A stretch of 64,000 nucleotides of DNA. It comes from Rhodococcoides corynebacterioides NBRC 14404 (GTDB taxonomy: Bacteria; Actinomycetota; Actinomycetes; Mycobacteriales; Mycobacteriaceae). The stretch is taken from positions 372,001 through 436,000 of the forward strand of contig NZ_BCWV01000002.1 in the NCBI RefSeq assembly GCF_001894765.1. The letters are read 5' to 3'. The position numbers and the translations under genes are program-made. Of the stretch, positions 1-8,262 are shown in pieces; within the stretch, counting starts at the first letter, position 1; every line of letters starts with the position of its first letter. The notes beneath the pieces are model-generated. The model saw only the letters and a program-made list of their open reading frames with translations. It ran no database searches and had not been told where the DNA came from.

Positions 1-317
1 CGGCCCTTGAGGGCGGTCGGCGGCGCGGGAATGCGGTGCGCGCCGGTGCGGCGCGGGGCGACCTCGTCGACGGTGTCGGGATCGGTGGACGCCACCAGGA
101 ACTGGGTGGCGGGAACGGAACGGCGGCGACGCGGTGCGTCGTCGGCGCGGGTGGCCGCGGTCCAGGCCGGCGCGGTGGCGTCGTAGTCGTCGCCCTCGTG
201 ATCGCGATCCCACGGACTGGAGGTGTCGACGGGGGACGGATCGGGAACGCTGGTAACGGTGGAGTCGCTGGTGCCGACGAAGCGGCTGGGTGTGAACGGA
301 GTGCGGTGGTGCTGCAA
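1..317 (-). CDS. M23-family cell-wall metallopeptidase, N-terminal part (truncated by window edge)
   Basis: The minus strand reads an open frame from a TTG at 317 to the window edge, about 105 residues. It is a low-complexity Asp/Thr/Pro-rich N-terminus with a late HRIPAPPTALKGR stretch. This resembles the region preceding the membrane anchor and peptidase domain in the M23 peptidase next to sucC in mycobacteria (Rv0950c); the peptidase domain lies outside the window. The start is set by AGGAGG about 10 bases upstream of the TTG. It is divergent from the next gene, with a perfect Crp-type site between them. The family call rests on position and N-terminal resemblance. Confidence 0.6.
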   Translation of the reverse strand, partial: MQHHRTPFTPSRFVGTSDSTVTSVPDPSPVDTSSPWDRDHEGDDYDATAPAWTAATRADDAPRRRRSVPATQFLVASTDPDTVDEVAPRRTGAHRIPAPPTALKG

Positions 318-532
318 GAGCTGCCGTCCTCCTGATCGTGAACCCGTGGAATGTCGCGGTGGTCATCCGTGACCTGCTCGTGATGTGAGCCTGGGCGACG
401 GTAACGAAACGGTCGCAGGCTTCGCAAGCCGATCCGCGATCCCGCCCGGATATGTGAGGTGGCTCACAAGGCCACCTGGCGGAACTCGAGAGAACGACCC
501 ACGCGATCGGGTCACCGATACCGTCGTCGATC
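318..532. promoter_or_regulatory. Divergent intergenic region with Crp-type operator
   Basis: This 215-base spacer separates two divergent genes. At 453-468 it holds TGTGAGGTGGCTCACA, an exact TGTGA-N6-TCACA palindrome, the consensus for Crp/GlxR regulators of Corynebacteriales. Beside the right-hand gene, TACCGT lies 8 bases before its GTG start, consistent with a leaderless -10. I looked for the conserved blocks of a ydaO (cyclic di-AMP) riboswitch before the peptidase gene and did not see them. Confidence 0.6.
453..468. promoter_or_regulatory. Crp/GlxR operator, perfect palindrome
   Basis: TGTGA-GGTGGC-TCACA matches the Crp family half-sites at all ten conserved positions. It lies about 65 bases upstream of the GTG at 533 and about 136 bases upstream of the peptidase start, so it could serve either promoter. 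Binding is inferred from sequence only. Confidence 0.6.
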
Positions 533-2167
533 GTGACGAAGCCGCTCGAACCGTCGTCCGCCGCCCTCGTCCTGGTCGGCGCCCTCGCCGTGACCGCCGC
601 GTCCGTCGTGGGCGTCGCGTCGCCCGTACTCGCCGGACCCCCGATCGGCTCGACAGTCTCGACCGCCCTCGGTCACGCACTGGTGGTCGCGCTGGTGCTC
701 GGAAGCCGACGGTCACGGCCCGATCTCGGCCTCGCCGTGACCGCCGCCGTGGGCGCGGTCGCCGCAGGCCTCGCCGTGACCGATCTGCAAGTGTTCGCCC
801 GAGCCCTCGACGCGGACCGACTCGACCTGTTCCGTCCGGCGGCGGCGGCGGCGCCGTCGCCGACGATCGGCGCCGCGGCACTCCTCGCCGGCCACGTCGC
901 GTTCGTGACCGCCGGCCTCCTCGCCGCGGTCGCGCTGGCCCGACGGCCGTCCGTCGTGGACGACGATGCACCCCGTCGTGCGCTGCTGGTGGTTCTCGGT
1001 GCGGCGGGTGCTGCGGCGGCCGTCGCGGTGCCGGCCTACGTCAGTACCGACTCCGTCTTCCTGGCGCCGTCCGTTCTCGGCGCCCCGGTGCTCTCGGCCG
1101 TCGGCTACGTCCTCGCCGCGCTGGCGGTGCTCGTGGTCGTCGCTCTCGGGGCCACCTCGTCGCGTCGGGACGTCACCCGCGGAGCGCTGGTGGGCGTTGC
1201 ACTGTCGGTGCTTCTCGTCGTACTCCCGCGCATCCCGGCGGCCGCCGCGGCCGGTGACCGCATCGACGTCGGACCGGGGACCTGGCTCGGCCTCGTGAGC
1301 GTGGCGCTGCTCCTCGCCGCCGCGCGGCCGGACCGCACCGGCGAGGGAGCCGGCGAACGCCGACCGTCCACCGCCCGGCCGCGACGCGCCCCGAACGCCC
1401 GGCTGGTGGCCGGGTCCCTGCTGCTGCTCTCGGCGGCCGCAGCGGGAGCCGGGTCCGTGCTGCCCGTCCTGGACGCGGGCGGACCGGTTCCGCGCATCTC
1501 GGGGGTCGGCGCGGTGGCCGTGTCGGCCGTCGTCGTGGCCACGGTGGGGGTGCTGCTGTGCCTGTCGGAGTTCGCGCCGTCGGTTCGCCCCGCGGCTGCT
1601 CCGATCCTCGCCGCCCACGGAGCCCTCGTCTCGGTCGTGCTCCAGGCGGTGGTGCTCGGCGTCGGCGTCGAGGGCGTCCGGCCGGGGCTCGGTGGATGGC
1701 TCCTCGGACTGTCCGTGCTCGCCGCCGTCCTCGCCGCGCCGGCGCTCGCCGCGGATCCCGTGGATTCGGACCCAGCGGAGTCGGAGTCCGCGGAGTTCGA
1801 TCCCGCCGAGCGCGCGCCGCACCTCCGCGCCGTCGCGTGGACGTCGGCCGGTCTGATCGTCCTCGGGTCGGCGCTGCCGGCGCGGTCGGTCGACGGACGA
1901 CTCGGGGGCTGGGTCGGGACGTGGCCGTGGGGCTGGGACGTCTGGGGCCGCGTCGTGTTCGCGGCCGTGGTGGTGGCGACGACGGCGATCCTGCTGCGCG
2001 CGCGTCGTTCTCGCGCGGTGGCTGCGGCCGTCGGCACCACCGTCGGTGCGGGCGGGCTCGCCCTCGCGGCGGTCGTGGACGGCGCCGCGGTCGGCGCCGC
2101 GATCACGGGCGTCGGTGCAATAGTGTCGGCCCTGCTCAGTGGCCTCCTCGCTCGTACTGACGAGTAG
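533..2167 (+). CDS. Polytopic membrane protein of unknown function
   Basis: 544 residues, dominated by Ala/Val/Leu segments that form roughly 12 or more candidate membrane helices, broken by a charged loop near residues 265-285 and an acidic loop rich in Asp/Glu/Ser near 405-425. No catalytic motif is recognised. The GTG start has no Shine-Dalgarno sequence but TACCGT 8 bases upstream, so a leaderless message is plausible. It lies between a divergent peptidase and sucC, read toward sucC with a gap of 136 bases. The composition fits an integral membrane protein; I cannot assign a family. Confidence 0.75.
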   Translation: MTKPLEPSSAALVLVGALAVTAASVVGVASPVLAGPPIGSTVSTALGHALVVALVLGSRRSRPDLGLAVTAAVGAVAAGLAVTDLQVFARALDADRLDLFRPAAAAAPSPTIGAAALLAGHVAFVTAGLLAAVALARRPSVVDDDAPRRALLVVLGAAGAAAAVAVPAYVSTDSVFLAPSVLGAPVLSAVGYVLAALAVLVVVALGATSSRRDVTRGALVGVALSVLLVVLPRIPAAAAAGDRIDVGPGTWLGLVSVALLLAAARPDRTGEGAGERRPSTARPRRAPNARLVAGSLLLLSAAAAGAGSVLPVLDAGGPVPRISGVGAVAVSAVVVATVGVLLCLSEFAPSVRPAAAPILAAHGALVSVVLQAVVLGVGVEGVRPGLGGWLLGLSVLAAVLAAPALAADPVDSDPAESESAEFDPAERAPHLRAVAWTSAGLIVLGSALPARSVDGRLGGWVGTWPWGWDVWGRVVFAAVVVATTAILLRARRSRAVAAAVGTTVGAGGLALAAVVDGAAVGAAITGVGAIVSALLSGLLARTDE

Positions 2168-2303
2168 CATTCGCGCTGGTCGGTGAGATGGAGCACAACG
2201 GACACGGGGTGTTGTCCGGGCCTCCGGGCCGGTCGTTATTGTCGTTGGTCGGACCCGCTCCTACCCCTCGAGCGGGCGTCAACGCAGACGAGATGGTGAG
2301 CTG

Positions 2304-3467
2304 ATGGATCTCTTCGAATACCAGGCGAAGGAACTCTTCGCCAAGCACGAAGTTCCGACGTCGGCCGGACGTGTCACCGACACGGTGGCCGGTGCCCGCG
2401 CGATCGCCGAGGAAATCGGCAAGCCGGTCATGGTCAAGGCGCAGGTCAAGGTCGGTGGCCGCGGCAAGGCCGGTGGTGTCAAGTACTCGAAGGACGTCGC
2501 GGAGGCGGAAGCCAATGCCGAGGCGATCCTGGGCCTGGACATCAAGGGTCACGTCGTCAAGAAGCTCCTCGTCGCCGAAGCGAGCGACATCGCGGAGGAG
2601 TACTACATCTCCTTCCTGCTCGACCGCACCAACCGCACCTACCTGGCGATGTGCTCCGTCGAGGGTGGCGTCGAGATCGAGGTGACGGCCGAGGAGAACC
2701 CGGACGCACTCGCTCGCATCCCGGTCGACGCCGTCAAGGGTGTCGACCTGGCGTTCGCGCGGCAGATCGCCGAGGCCGGCAAGCTGCCCGCCGAGGTCCT
2801 GGACGCCGCCGCCAACACCATTCAGAAGCTGTGGGAAGTCTTCATCAAGGAAGACGCCCTCCTCGTCGAGGTCAACCCCCTCGTGCGCACGCCCGACGAC
2901 CAGATCCTCGCCCTCGACGGCAAGGTCACCCTGGACGCCAACGCGGACTTCCGCCAGGAGGGCCACGCCGAGTTCGAGGACGCCGACGCGGCCGACCCGC
3001 TCGAGGCGAAGGCCAAGGCCAACGACCTCAACTACGTCAAGCTCGACGGACAGGTCGGCATCATCGGCAACGGCGCCGGGCTGGTCATGTCGACCCTCGA
3101 CGTCGTCGCGTACGCCGGTGAGGCCCACGGCGGCGTGAAGCCCGCCAACTTCCTCGACATCGGTGGCGGTGCCTCGGCCGAGGTCATGGCCAACGGTCTC
3201 GACGTCATCCTCGGTGACGACCAGGTCAAGAGCGTCTTCGTCAACGTCTTCGGCGGCATCACCGCGTGCGACGCCGTCGCCAACGGCATCGTCGGTGCGC
3301 TGAAGAAGCTGGGCGACGACGCCAACAAGCCGCTGGTGGTTCGCCTCGACGGCAACAAGGTCGAGGAAGGCCGCAAGATTCTCGCCGACGCCGCGCACCC
3401 GCTGGTGACGCTCGCCGAGACCATGGACGAGGGCGCCGACAAGGCCGCCGAGCTGGCTGCGAAGTAG
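2304..3467 (+). CDS. sucC: Succinate-CoA ligase (ADP-forming) subunit beta
   Basis: 387 residues, full length for SucC. It is the nucleotide-binding subunit of the TCA-cycle enzyme that converts succinyl-CoA to succinate with substrate-level phosphorylation. The start [12 protein letters not shown] is diagnostic; an N-terminal ATP-grasp fold with [15 protein letters not shown] follows, then the C-terminal CoA-ligase domain with [15 protein letters not shown] and the FVNVFGGIT motif. It is followed by sucD after 15 bases, so the two are cotranscribed. Order and neighbours match mycobacteria (Rv0951-Rv0952). Confidence 0.98.
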   Translation: MDLFEYQAKELFAKHEVPTSAGRVTDTVAGARAIAEEIGKPVMVKAQVKVGGRGKAGGVKYSKDVAEAEANAEAILGLDIKGHVVKKLLVAEASDIAEEYYISFLLDRTNRTYLAMCSVEGGVEIEVTAEENPDALARIPVDAVKGVDLAFARQIAEAGKLPAEVLDAAANTIQKLWEVFIKEDALLVEVNPLVRTPDDQILALDGKVTLDANADFRQEGHAEFEDADAADPLEAKAKANDLNYVKLDGQVGIIGNGAGLVMSTLDVVAYAGEAHGGVKPANFLDIGGGASAEVMANGLDVILGDDQVKSVFVNVFGGITACDAVANGIVGALKKLGDDANKPLVVRLDGNKVEEGRKILADAAHPLVTLAETMDEGADKAAELAAK

Positions 3468-3482
3468 AGGGCTGAACACACA

Positions 3483-4385
3483 ATGTCGATCTTTCTGAAC
3501 AAGAACAACAAGGTCATCGTCCAGGGCATCACGGGCGGCGAGGGCACCAAGCACACCGCGCTCATGCTCAAGGCCGGAACGCAGGTCGTGGGCGGCGTCA
3601 ACGCCCGCAAGGCCGGAACCAGCGTGTCGCACAAGGCCGCCGACGGTTCCGACGTCGAGCTTCCCGTCTTCGGTTCCGTCGCCGAGGCCATGGAGAAGAC
3701 CGGCGCCGACGTGTCGATCGCGTTCGTGCCGCCGGCGTTCTCCAAGGACGCCATCGTCGAGGCCATCGACGCCGAGATCCCGCTGCTCGTCGTCATCACC
3801 GAGGGAATCCCGGTGCAGGACAGCGCGTACGCGTGGGCCTACAACGTCGAGAAGGGCGAGAAGACCCGCATCATCGGGCCGAACTGCCCCGGCATCATCA
3901 CCCCCGGCGAGGCGCTGGTCGGCATCACCCCGGCCAACATCGCGGGCAAGGGCCCCATCGGCCTGGTCTCCAAGTCGGGCACCCTGACGTACCAGATGAT
4001 GTTCGAGCTTCGTGACTTCGGCTTCTCCACCGCCATCGGCATCGGCGGCGACCCGGTCATCGGGACCACCCACATCGACGCCATCGAGGCGTTCGAGAAG
4101 GACCCCGAGACCGAGATCATCGTCATGATCGGCGAGATCGGTGGCGACGCGGAAGAGCGTGCGGCCGACTACATCAAGGCCAACGTGACCAAGCCGGTCG
4201 TCGGCTACGTCGCCGGGTTCACCGCCCCCGAGGGCAAGACCATGGGCCACGCCGGCGCCATCGTCTCCGGCTCCTCGGGCACCGCCCAGGCCAAGAAGGA
4301 CGCCCTCGAGGCGGCCGGCGTCAAGGTCGGCAAGACGCCGTCCGAGACCGCGGCTCTGGCGCGAGAGATCCTCGAGAAGAAGTAA
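3483..4385 (+). CDS. sucD: Succinate-CoA ligase subunit alpha
   Basis: 300 residues, full length. It carries the N-terminal CoA-binding Rossmann domain ([21 protein letters not shown]) and the phosphorylated-histidine motif GHAGAIVSG, with His256 as the phosphate-accepting residue. With SucC it forms the succinyl-CoA synthetase complex. It starts 15 bases after sucC and ends just before a strong hairpin, so the operon appears to be two genes. Confidence 0.98.
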   Translation: MSIFLNKNNKVIVQGITGGEGTKHTALMLKAGTQVVGGVNARKAGTSVSHKAADGSDVELPVFGSVAEAMEKTGADVSIAFVPPAFSKDAIVEAIDAEIPLLVVITEGIPVQDSAYAWAYNVEKGEKTRIIGPNCPGIITPGEALVGITPANIAGKGPIGLVSKSGTLTYQMMFELRDFGFSTAIGIGGDPVIGTTHIDAIEAFEKDPETEIIVMIGEIGGDAEERAADYIKANVTKPVVGYVAGFTAPEGKTMGHAGAIVSGSSGTAQAKKDALEAAGVKVGKTPSETAALAREILEKK

Positions 4386-4408
4386 CCCGCTTCACCCGTC
4401 TGCGACGC

Positions 4409-4444
4409 CCGAAGGCCGGTTCCCCAGTGGGGATCGGCCTTCGG
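4409..4444 (+). terminator. Rho-independent-type hairpin after sucD
   Basis: CCGAAGGCCG (4409-4418) pairs perfectly with CGGCCTTCGG (4435-4444). The intervening bases form a second stem, TCCCC/GGGGA. No long T-tract follows, as is usual in high-GC actinobacteria. Confidence 0.75.
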
Positions 4445-4519
4445 CGTATCCGCGAACGGTACGAATCACCCCGATCGCAATGGTGTCGCCGCGCACTCGT
4501 TCCCGGTGTACTGCCGAGC

Positions 4520-5755
4520 ATGACGATCACCGAGAACCGACCCAGCGGAACCGGTGCCGGGGGGCGCTGGACCACCACACCGACCACACCCGAGGAATGG
4601 ATCGATCGCGCACGGGACGTGGCGACGATCCTGGCGGAGGACGCAGTCGCCCTCGACCGCGGTACGGAACCGCCGCACGCCGAGGTGGCCCTGTTGAAGG
4701 ACTCGGGACTGGCCACGGTGCTGGGACCGGTGGAGTTCGGCGGGGGCGGCCAGAGCTGGGAGACGGCGTACCGACTCATCCGTGAGGTGGCGACGGCCGA
4801 CGGCTCGATCGGCCAGCTGTACGGCTACCACCTGCTGTGGTTCTGGGCGGCCCGCCTGGTGGGCACCCCCGAGCAGATCGCCGCCGTCGAACAGGCCGCG
4901 ACGGAGAATCGCTGGTTCTTCGGCGGCGCGGTCAATCCGCGGGACAACGACGTCGAGATCACCGACGAGGGCGACACCCTCGTCTACCACGGCGCCAAGA
5001 CCTTCTCGACCGGCAGCCGCATCTCGGACGTCACGGTGCTCGAGGGTGTGCTGGCGGGTACGGACACCCACATCTTCGCGATCGTGCCCTCGGACTCCGA
5101 GGGCCTGACGTTCCACGACGACTGGGACAACATCGGCCAGCGTCGCACCGAGAGCGGCAGCGTCACCATCGATCACGTACGCACGGAGTGGAGTTCCGCG
5201 GCGGGCTTCGTCGACAAGGTGTTCCAGCCGCGGGTCTACAACACGCTGAACGTGCCGATCATCCAGTTGGTGTTCGTGAACTTCTACCTCGGCATCGCGC
5301 GCGGCGCGCTCGACAGCGCGGCGGAGTACACCCGCACCACCACGCGGGCGTGGCTGCACTCGACGGTCGACAATGCCCTCGACGAGCCCTACATCATCGA
5401 CCTGTACGGCGACTACACGGCCAAGCTGTGGGCGGCCGAGGCGCTGGCCGATGCCGTTGCGGCGGAACAGCAACGACTGCACGACGACGCCGATGCGGTC
5501 ACCGAGACCCAGCGCGGTGAGCACGAGGTCCGCGTCGCGGCGGCCAAGGCGCGCGCGACGGAGGTGGCCCTCGAGATCACCGCCGGCATCTTCGAGGCAT
5601 TGGGAGCGCGAGCAACCGCCTCGAGCCACGGGTTCGACCGGTTCTGGCGAAACGTCCGCACGCACACGCTGCACGATCCGGTCTTCTACAAGCGTCGAGA
5701 GGTGGGCCGTCACGTGTTGACCGGCGAGTTGCCCACGCCCACTTGGTATTCCTGA
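4520..5755 (+). CDS. Acyl-CoA-dehydrogenase-fold flavin protein, SfnC/DszC-like
   Basis: 411 residues from the ATG at 4520. It has the acyl-CoA dehydrogenase fold but a C-terminus (NVRTHTLHDPVFYKRREVG) typical of the DszC/SfnC flavin monooxygenase branch, which uses reduced FMN to oxidise sulfur or nitrogen compounds rather than acyl-CoA. The next gene is an SfnG-type dimethylsulfone monooxygenase 54 bases downstream, so the pair probably serves sulfur scavenging from organosulfones. An upstream in-frame start exists at 4427 but would overlap the sucD terminator. The precise substrate is unknown; SfnB-family naming is an alternative. Confidence 0.8.
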   Translation: MTITENRPSGTGAGGRWTTTPTTPEEWIDRARDVATILAEDAVALDRGTEPPHAEVALLKDSGLATVLGPVEFGGGGQSWETAYRLIREVATADGSIGQLYGYHLLWFWAARLVGTPEQIAAVEQAATENRWFFGGAVNPRDNDVEITDEGDTLVYHGAKTFSTGSRISDVTVLEGVLAGTDTHIFAIVPSDSEGLTFHDDWDNIGQRRTESGSVTIDHVRTEWSSAAGFVDKVFQPRVYNTLNVPIIQLVFVNFYLGIARGALDSAAEYTRTTTRAWLHSTVDNALDEPYIIDLYGDYTAKLWAAEALADAVAAEQQRLHDDADAVTETQRGEHEVRVAAAKARATEVALEITAGIFEALGARATASSHGFDRFWRNVRTHTLHDPVFYKRREVGRHVLTGELPTPTWYS

Positions 5756-5809
5756 CCGACCCGGCGCAGCACTCGCCCGCAGCCTTTCATCACCGAGAGA
5801 ACGAGAGAC

Positions 5810-6934
5810 ATGAGCACCGAGAAGATCGCCGACGCCGTGAAGTTCGCGTACTGGGTTCCCAACGTCAGTGGGGGACTGGTCACGAGCGACATCGAACAGC
5901 GCACCAGCTGGGAGTTCGAGTACAACAAGAAGCTCGCGCAGACCGCGGAGAACAACGGGTTCGAGTACGCGCTCAGCCAGGTTCGGTACGAGGCCAGCTA
6001 CGGCGCCGAGTATCAGCACGAGTCCACGAGTTTCAGCCTCGCCCTGCTGCTGGCCACCGAACGGCTGAAAGTGATTGCGGCCGTTCACCCCGGCCTGTGG
6101 CAGCCGGCGGTCCTGGCCAAGCTGGGCGCGACGGCGGACCACCTGTCCGGCGGGCGCTTCGCAGTCAATGTCGTCAGCGGCTGGTTCAAGGACGAGTTCA
6201 CCCACCTCGGTGAGCCGTGGCTCGAACACGACGAGCGGTACCGCCGCAGTGCCGAGTTCCTCCAGGTGCTGCGCAAGATCTGGACGGAGGACGACGTGGA
6301 CTTCCGCGGCGACTTCTACCGAATCCACGATTTCACGTTGAAGCCCAAGCCGCTCAACACGGCCGAGCGTCCGAACCCGGAGCTGTTCCAGGGCGGGAAC
6401 TCGACGGCGGCCCGGCAGAACGCCGGTCGGTACTCCGACTGGTACTTCTCCAACGGCAAGGACTTCGACGGCATCACGGAGCAAATCGACGACGTCCGAG
6501 AGGTGGCCCGGGCGCACGACCGCGAGGTCGAGTTCGGACTCAACGGTTTCATCATCGCGCGCGATTCCGAGAAGGAGGCGCGCGACGTGCTCCGGGAGAT
6601 CGTGGAGAAGGCCGATCGCCCTGCGGTCGAGGGGTTCCGCGGCGCCGTGCAGCAGGCGGGCAACTCGACCGGCGACAAGAAGGGCATGTGGGCGGACTCC
6701 TCCTTCGAGGATCTCGTGCAGTACAACGACGGCTTCAAGACGCAGCTGATCGGAACCCCGGAGCAGGTCGCGGAACGCATCGTCGACTACCGGGACCGCG
6801 GTGTCGACCTGATCCTGGGCGGATTCCTGCACTTCCAGGAGGAGATCGAGTACTTCGGAGAGCGGGTGTTGCCGCTGGTCAGGGAGATCGAGGCGGCCCG
6901 GTCGACCGATCGCGACCGAGTCGGTGCGGCCTGA
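5810..6934 (+). CDS. sfnG: Dimethylsulfone monooxygenase SfnG (FMNH2-dependent, luciferase-like)
   Basis: 374 residues, full length for SfnG. The N-terminus VKFAYWVPNVSGGLVTSDIE is characteristic of this branch of the luciferase-like TIM-barrel family. The flavin-site region around FAVNVVSGWFKDEF and the GTPEQVAERI helix near the C-terminus are also present. SfnG converts dimethylsulfone to methanesulfinate during sulfur limitation. It lies 54 bases after the sfnC-like gene, with only a weak purine-rich ribosome site. In Mtb a different luciferase-like oxidoreductase (Rv0953c) occupies the place after sucD. A flavin reductase is not encoded nearby. Confidence 0.88.
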   Translation: MSTEKIADAVKFAYWVPNVSGGLVTSDIEQRTSWEFEYNKKLAQTAENNGFEYALSQVRYEASYGAEYQHESTSFSLALLLATERLKVIAAVHPGLWQPAVLAKLGATADHLSGGRFAVNVVSGWFKDEFTHLGEPWLEHDERYRRSAEFLQVLRKIWTEDDVDFRGDFYRIHDFTLKPKPLNTAERPNPELFQGGNSTAARQNAGRYSDWYFSNGKDFDGITEQIDDVREVARAHDREVEFGLNGFIIARDSEKEARDVLREIVEKADRPAVEGFRGAVQQAGNSTGDKKGMWADSSFEDLVQYNDGFKTQLIGTPEQVAERIVDYRDRGVDLILGGFLHFQEEIEYFGERVLPLVREIEAARSTDRDRVGAA

Positions 6935-7017
6935 CCCCGGTTCCGGATGTTCCGTAGGGTGGCGGACGAGATTTCCCGATCCACGGGGCCGCCCCACGAA
7001 CAGGAGGACGAACTCGG

Positions 7018-8199
7018 ATGAGTCTTCAGCCAGGTGAATCGGACCGCCGACCGGGGGACGAGCCGACCGGCTCGACGCACCCTCCGGCGGGCGCGGAGCC
7101 GACGGTGTCGGTGCCCACGGCGTCGGTGCCTGCCACCGATCCGGGTCGGGCCGCCCACACGGACAGCGGAGCGTCCTCGCCGACCTCGCCGTCCGGGCGC
7201 CACGACACCGGACACGACCACGACGACGCGACCATGACCGCCGAGAAGAAGGACGCGGCGCTGCGTTCCGTGCGTCGGATCGCGTCGTTCGTGGTGCTCG
7301 GAACCGGCGTGCTCGCGTTCGTGCTCGGGCTCGCCGCGCAGTTCACGCTCGAAGGACAGTCGAGCAACTTCTTCGAGCGCGCCACCGGTGACGCGACGTC
7401 GGTCGCTCTGTTCCTCGCCGCGGCGGTCGTCGTGGGCCTGTCGCTGCTGCCCAAGCAGGTCGCGCCGTGGCCGGTCGTCGCCGGTCTGTCGGTCGCCGGA
7501 GTGGTCACGCTGGTCTTCCAGCTGTTCAATGCCGGCTCGATCGAGACGCCGTTCACCACCGTCGAGGTCGGGGTGGGCATCGGCGCGATCCTCGTGCTGA
7601 TCCTCGGCCTGGTCCAGGCGGCGTCGTCGGTCGCTCTGGTGCTTCTCGACGCCGGCGTGGTGAGCCTGCCGGACAAGCGGACGCCGAAGCAGTCGCCGTT
7701 CGGTGGCGGGTCGGTGTTCGACAAGTCGCGCGGCCAGTCGGAGGGGTACCAGCCGCAGGGCTACGGCCAGCCGCAGGGTGGGTACGGCCAGCCGCAGGGA
7801 TACGGGCAGCCTCAGGGTGGTTACGGGCAGCCTCAGGGCTACGGCCAGCCGCAGGGCGGTTACGGGCAGCCGCAGGGCGGTTACAACCAGCCGCAGGGCT
7901 ACGGCCAGCCGCAGGGTGGCTACGGCCACCCGCAGGGCTACAACCAGCCGCAGGCAGGGTACGGCCAGCCGCAGGGATACGGCCAGCCTCAGGGTTACGG
8001 CCAGCCGCAGGGCGGATACGGGCAGCCGCAGGGCGGATACGGCCGGCCCCCGGCGTACGGCCAGCCTCCTGTTCACGGTCAGCCGGAGTACGCCCCGGCG
8101 CCGCGCCCGACGGAGTCGGGTTCGGCCGGGCCGTCCGACGGGTCGTCCACCGACTCCACTCGGGCGTTCGATCCGGTCGAGGACCGCGACCGCTCCTGA
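7018..8199 (+). CDS. DUF5336 membrane protein, homologue of mycobacterial 34-kDa antigen Rv0954
   Basis: 393 residues starting at ATG 7018 behind AGGAGG (7002-7007). Residues 1-75 are a Pro/Ser/Thr-rich disordered segment. Residues about 85-215 hold four hydrophobic helices, the DUF5336 core. The C-terminal 150 residues are a Gly/Gln/Pro/Tyr repeat built on YGQPQGG. It is followed by the PerM homologue, as in mycobacteria. Such tails on membrane proteins are thought to be cytoplasmic and self-associating; here that is inference. Confidence 0.85.
   Translation: MSLQPGESDRRPGDEPTGSTHPPAGAEPTVSVPTASVPATDPGRAAHTDSGASSPTSPSGRHDTGHDHDDATMTAEKKDAALRSVRRIASFVVLGTGVLAFVLGLAAQFTLEGQSSNFFERATGDATSVALFLAAAVVVGLSLLPKQVAPWPVVAGLSVAGVVTLVFQLFNAGSIETPFTTVEVGVGIGAILVLILGLVQAASSVALVLLDAGVVSLPDKRTPKQSPFGGGSVFDKSRGQSEGYQPQGYGQPQGGYGQPQGYGQPQGGYGQPQGYGQPQGGYGQPQGGYNQPQGYGQPQGGYGHPQGYNQPQAGYGQPQGYGQPQGYGQPQGGYGQPQGGYGRPPAYGQPPVHGQPEYAPAPRPTESGSAGPSDGSSTDSTRAFDPVEDRDRS
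7744..8091 (+). repeat. In-gene tandem repeats encoding YGQPQGG-type units
   Basis: About fifteen imperfect units of 15-21 bases, based on TACGGCCAGCCGCAGGG, lie inside the DUF5336 gene. They encode alternating YGQPQG and YGQPQGG, with variants YNQPQ, YGHPQ and YGRPP. Unit lengths are multiples of three, so copy number can change without breaking the frame. Confidence 0.9.
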
Positions 8200-8262
8200 C
8201 GCTCGACCACCGACGGCGCGCCTGGACCACCCTGGCCGCCGTCGGTGGGATTCTGGTTCGCG

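Noticed and set aside
318-532. Possible ydaO (c-di-AMP) riboswitch before the cell-wall peptidase gene
   Set aside because: The conserved sequence blocks could not be found in the leader; only the Crp-type site is clear.
2136-4250. 704-codon open frame antisense to sucC-sucD
   Set aside because: Shadow of two unambiguous TCA-cycle genes.
4466-6997. 843-codon open frame antisense to the sfnC/sfnG genes
   Set aside because: High-GC shadow of well-recognised flavin proteins on the other strand; no domain or ribosome site.
7744-8091. Regular repeats that might be a CRISPR array
   Set aside because: Units are 15-21 bases, contiguous and protein-coding, without spacers.
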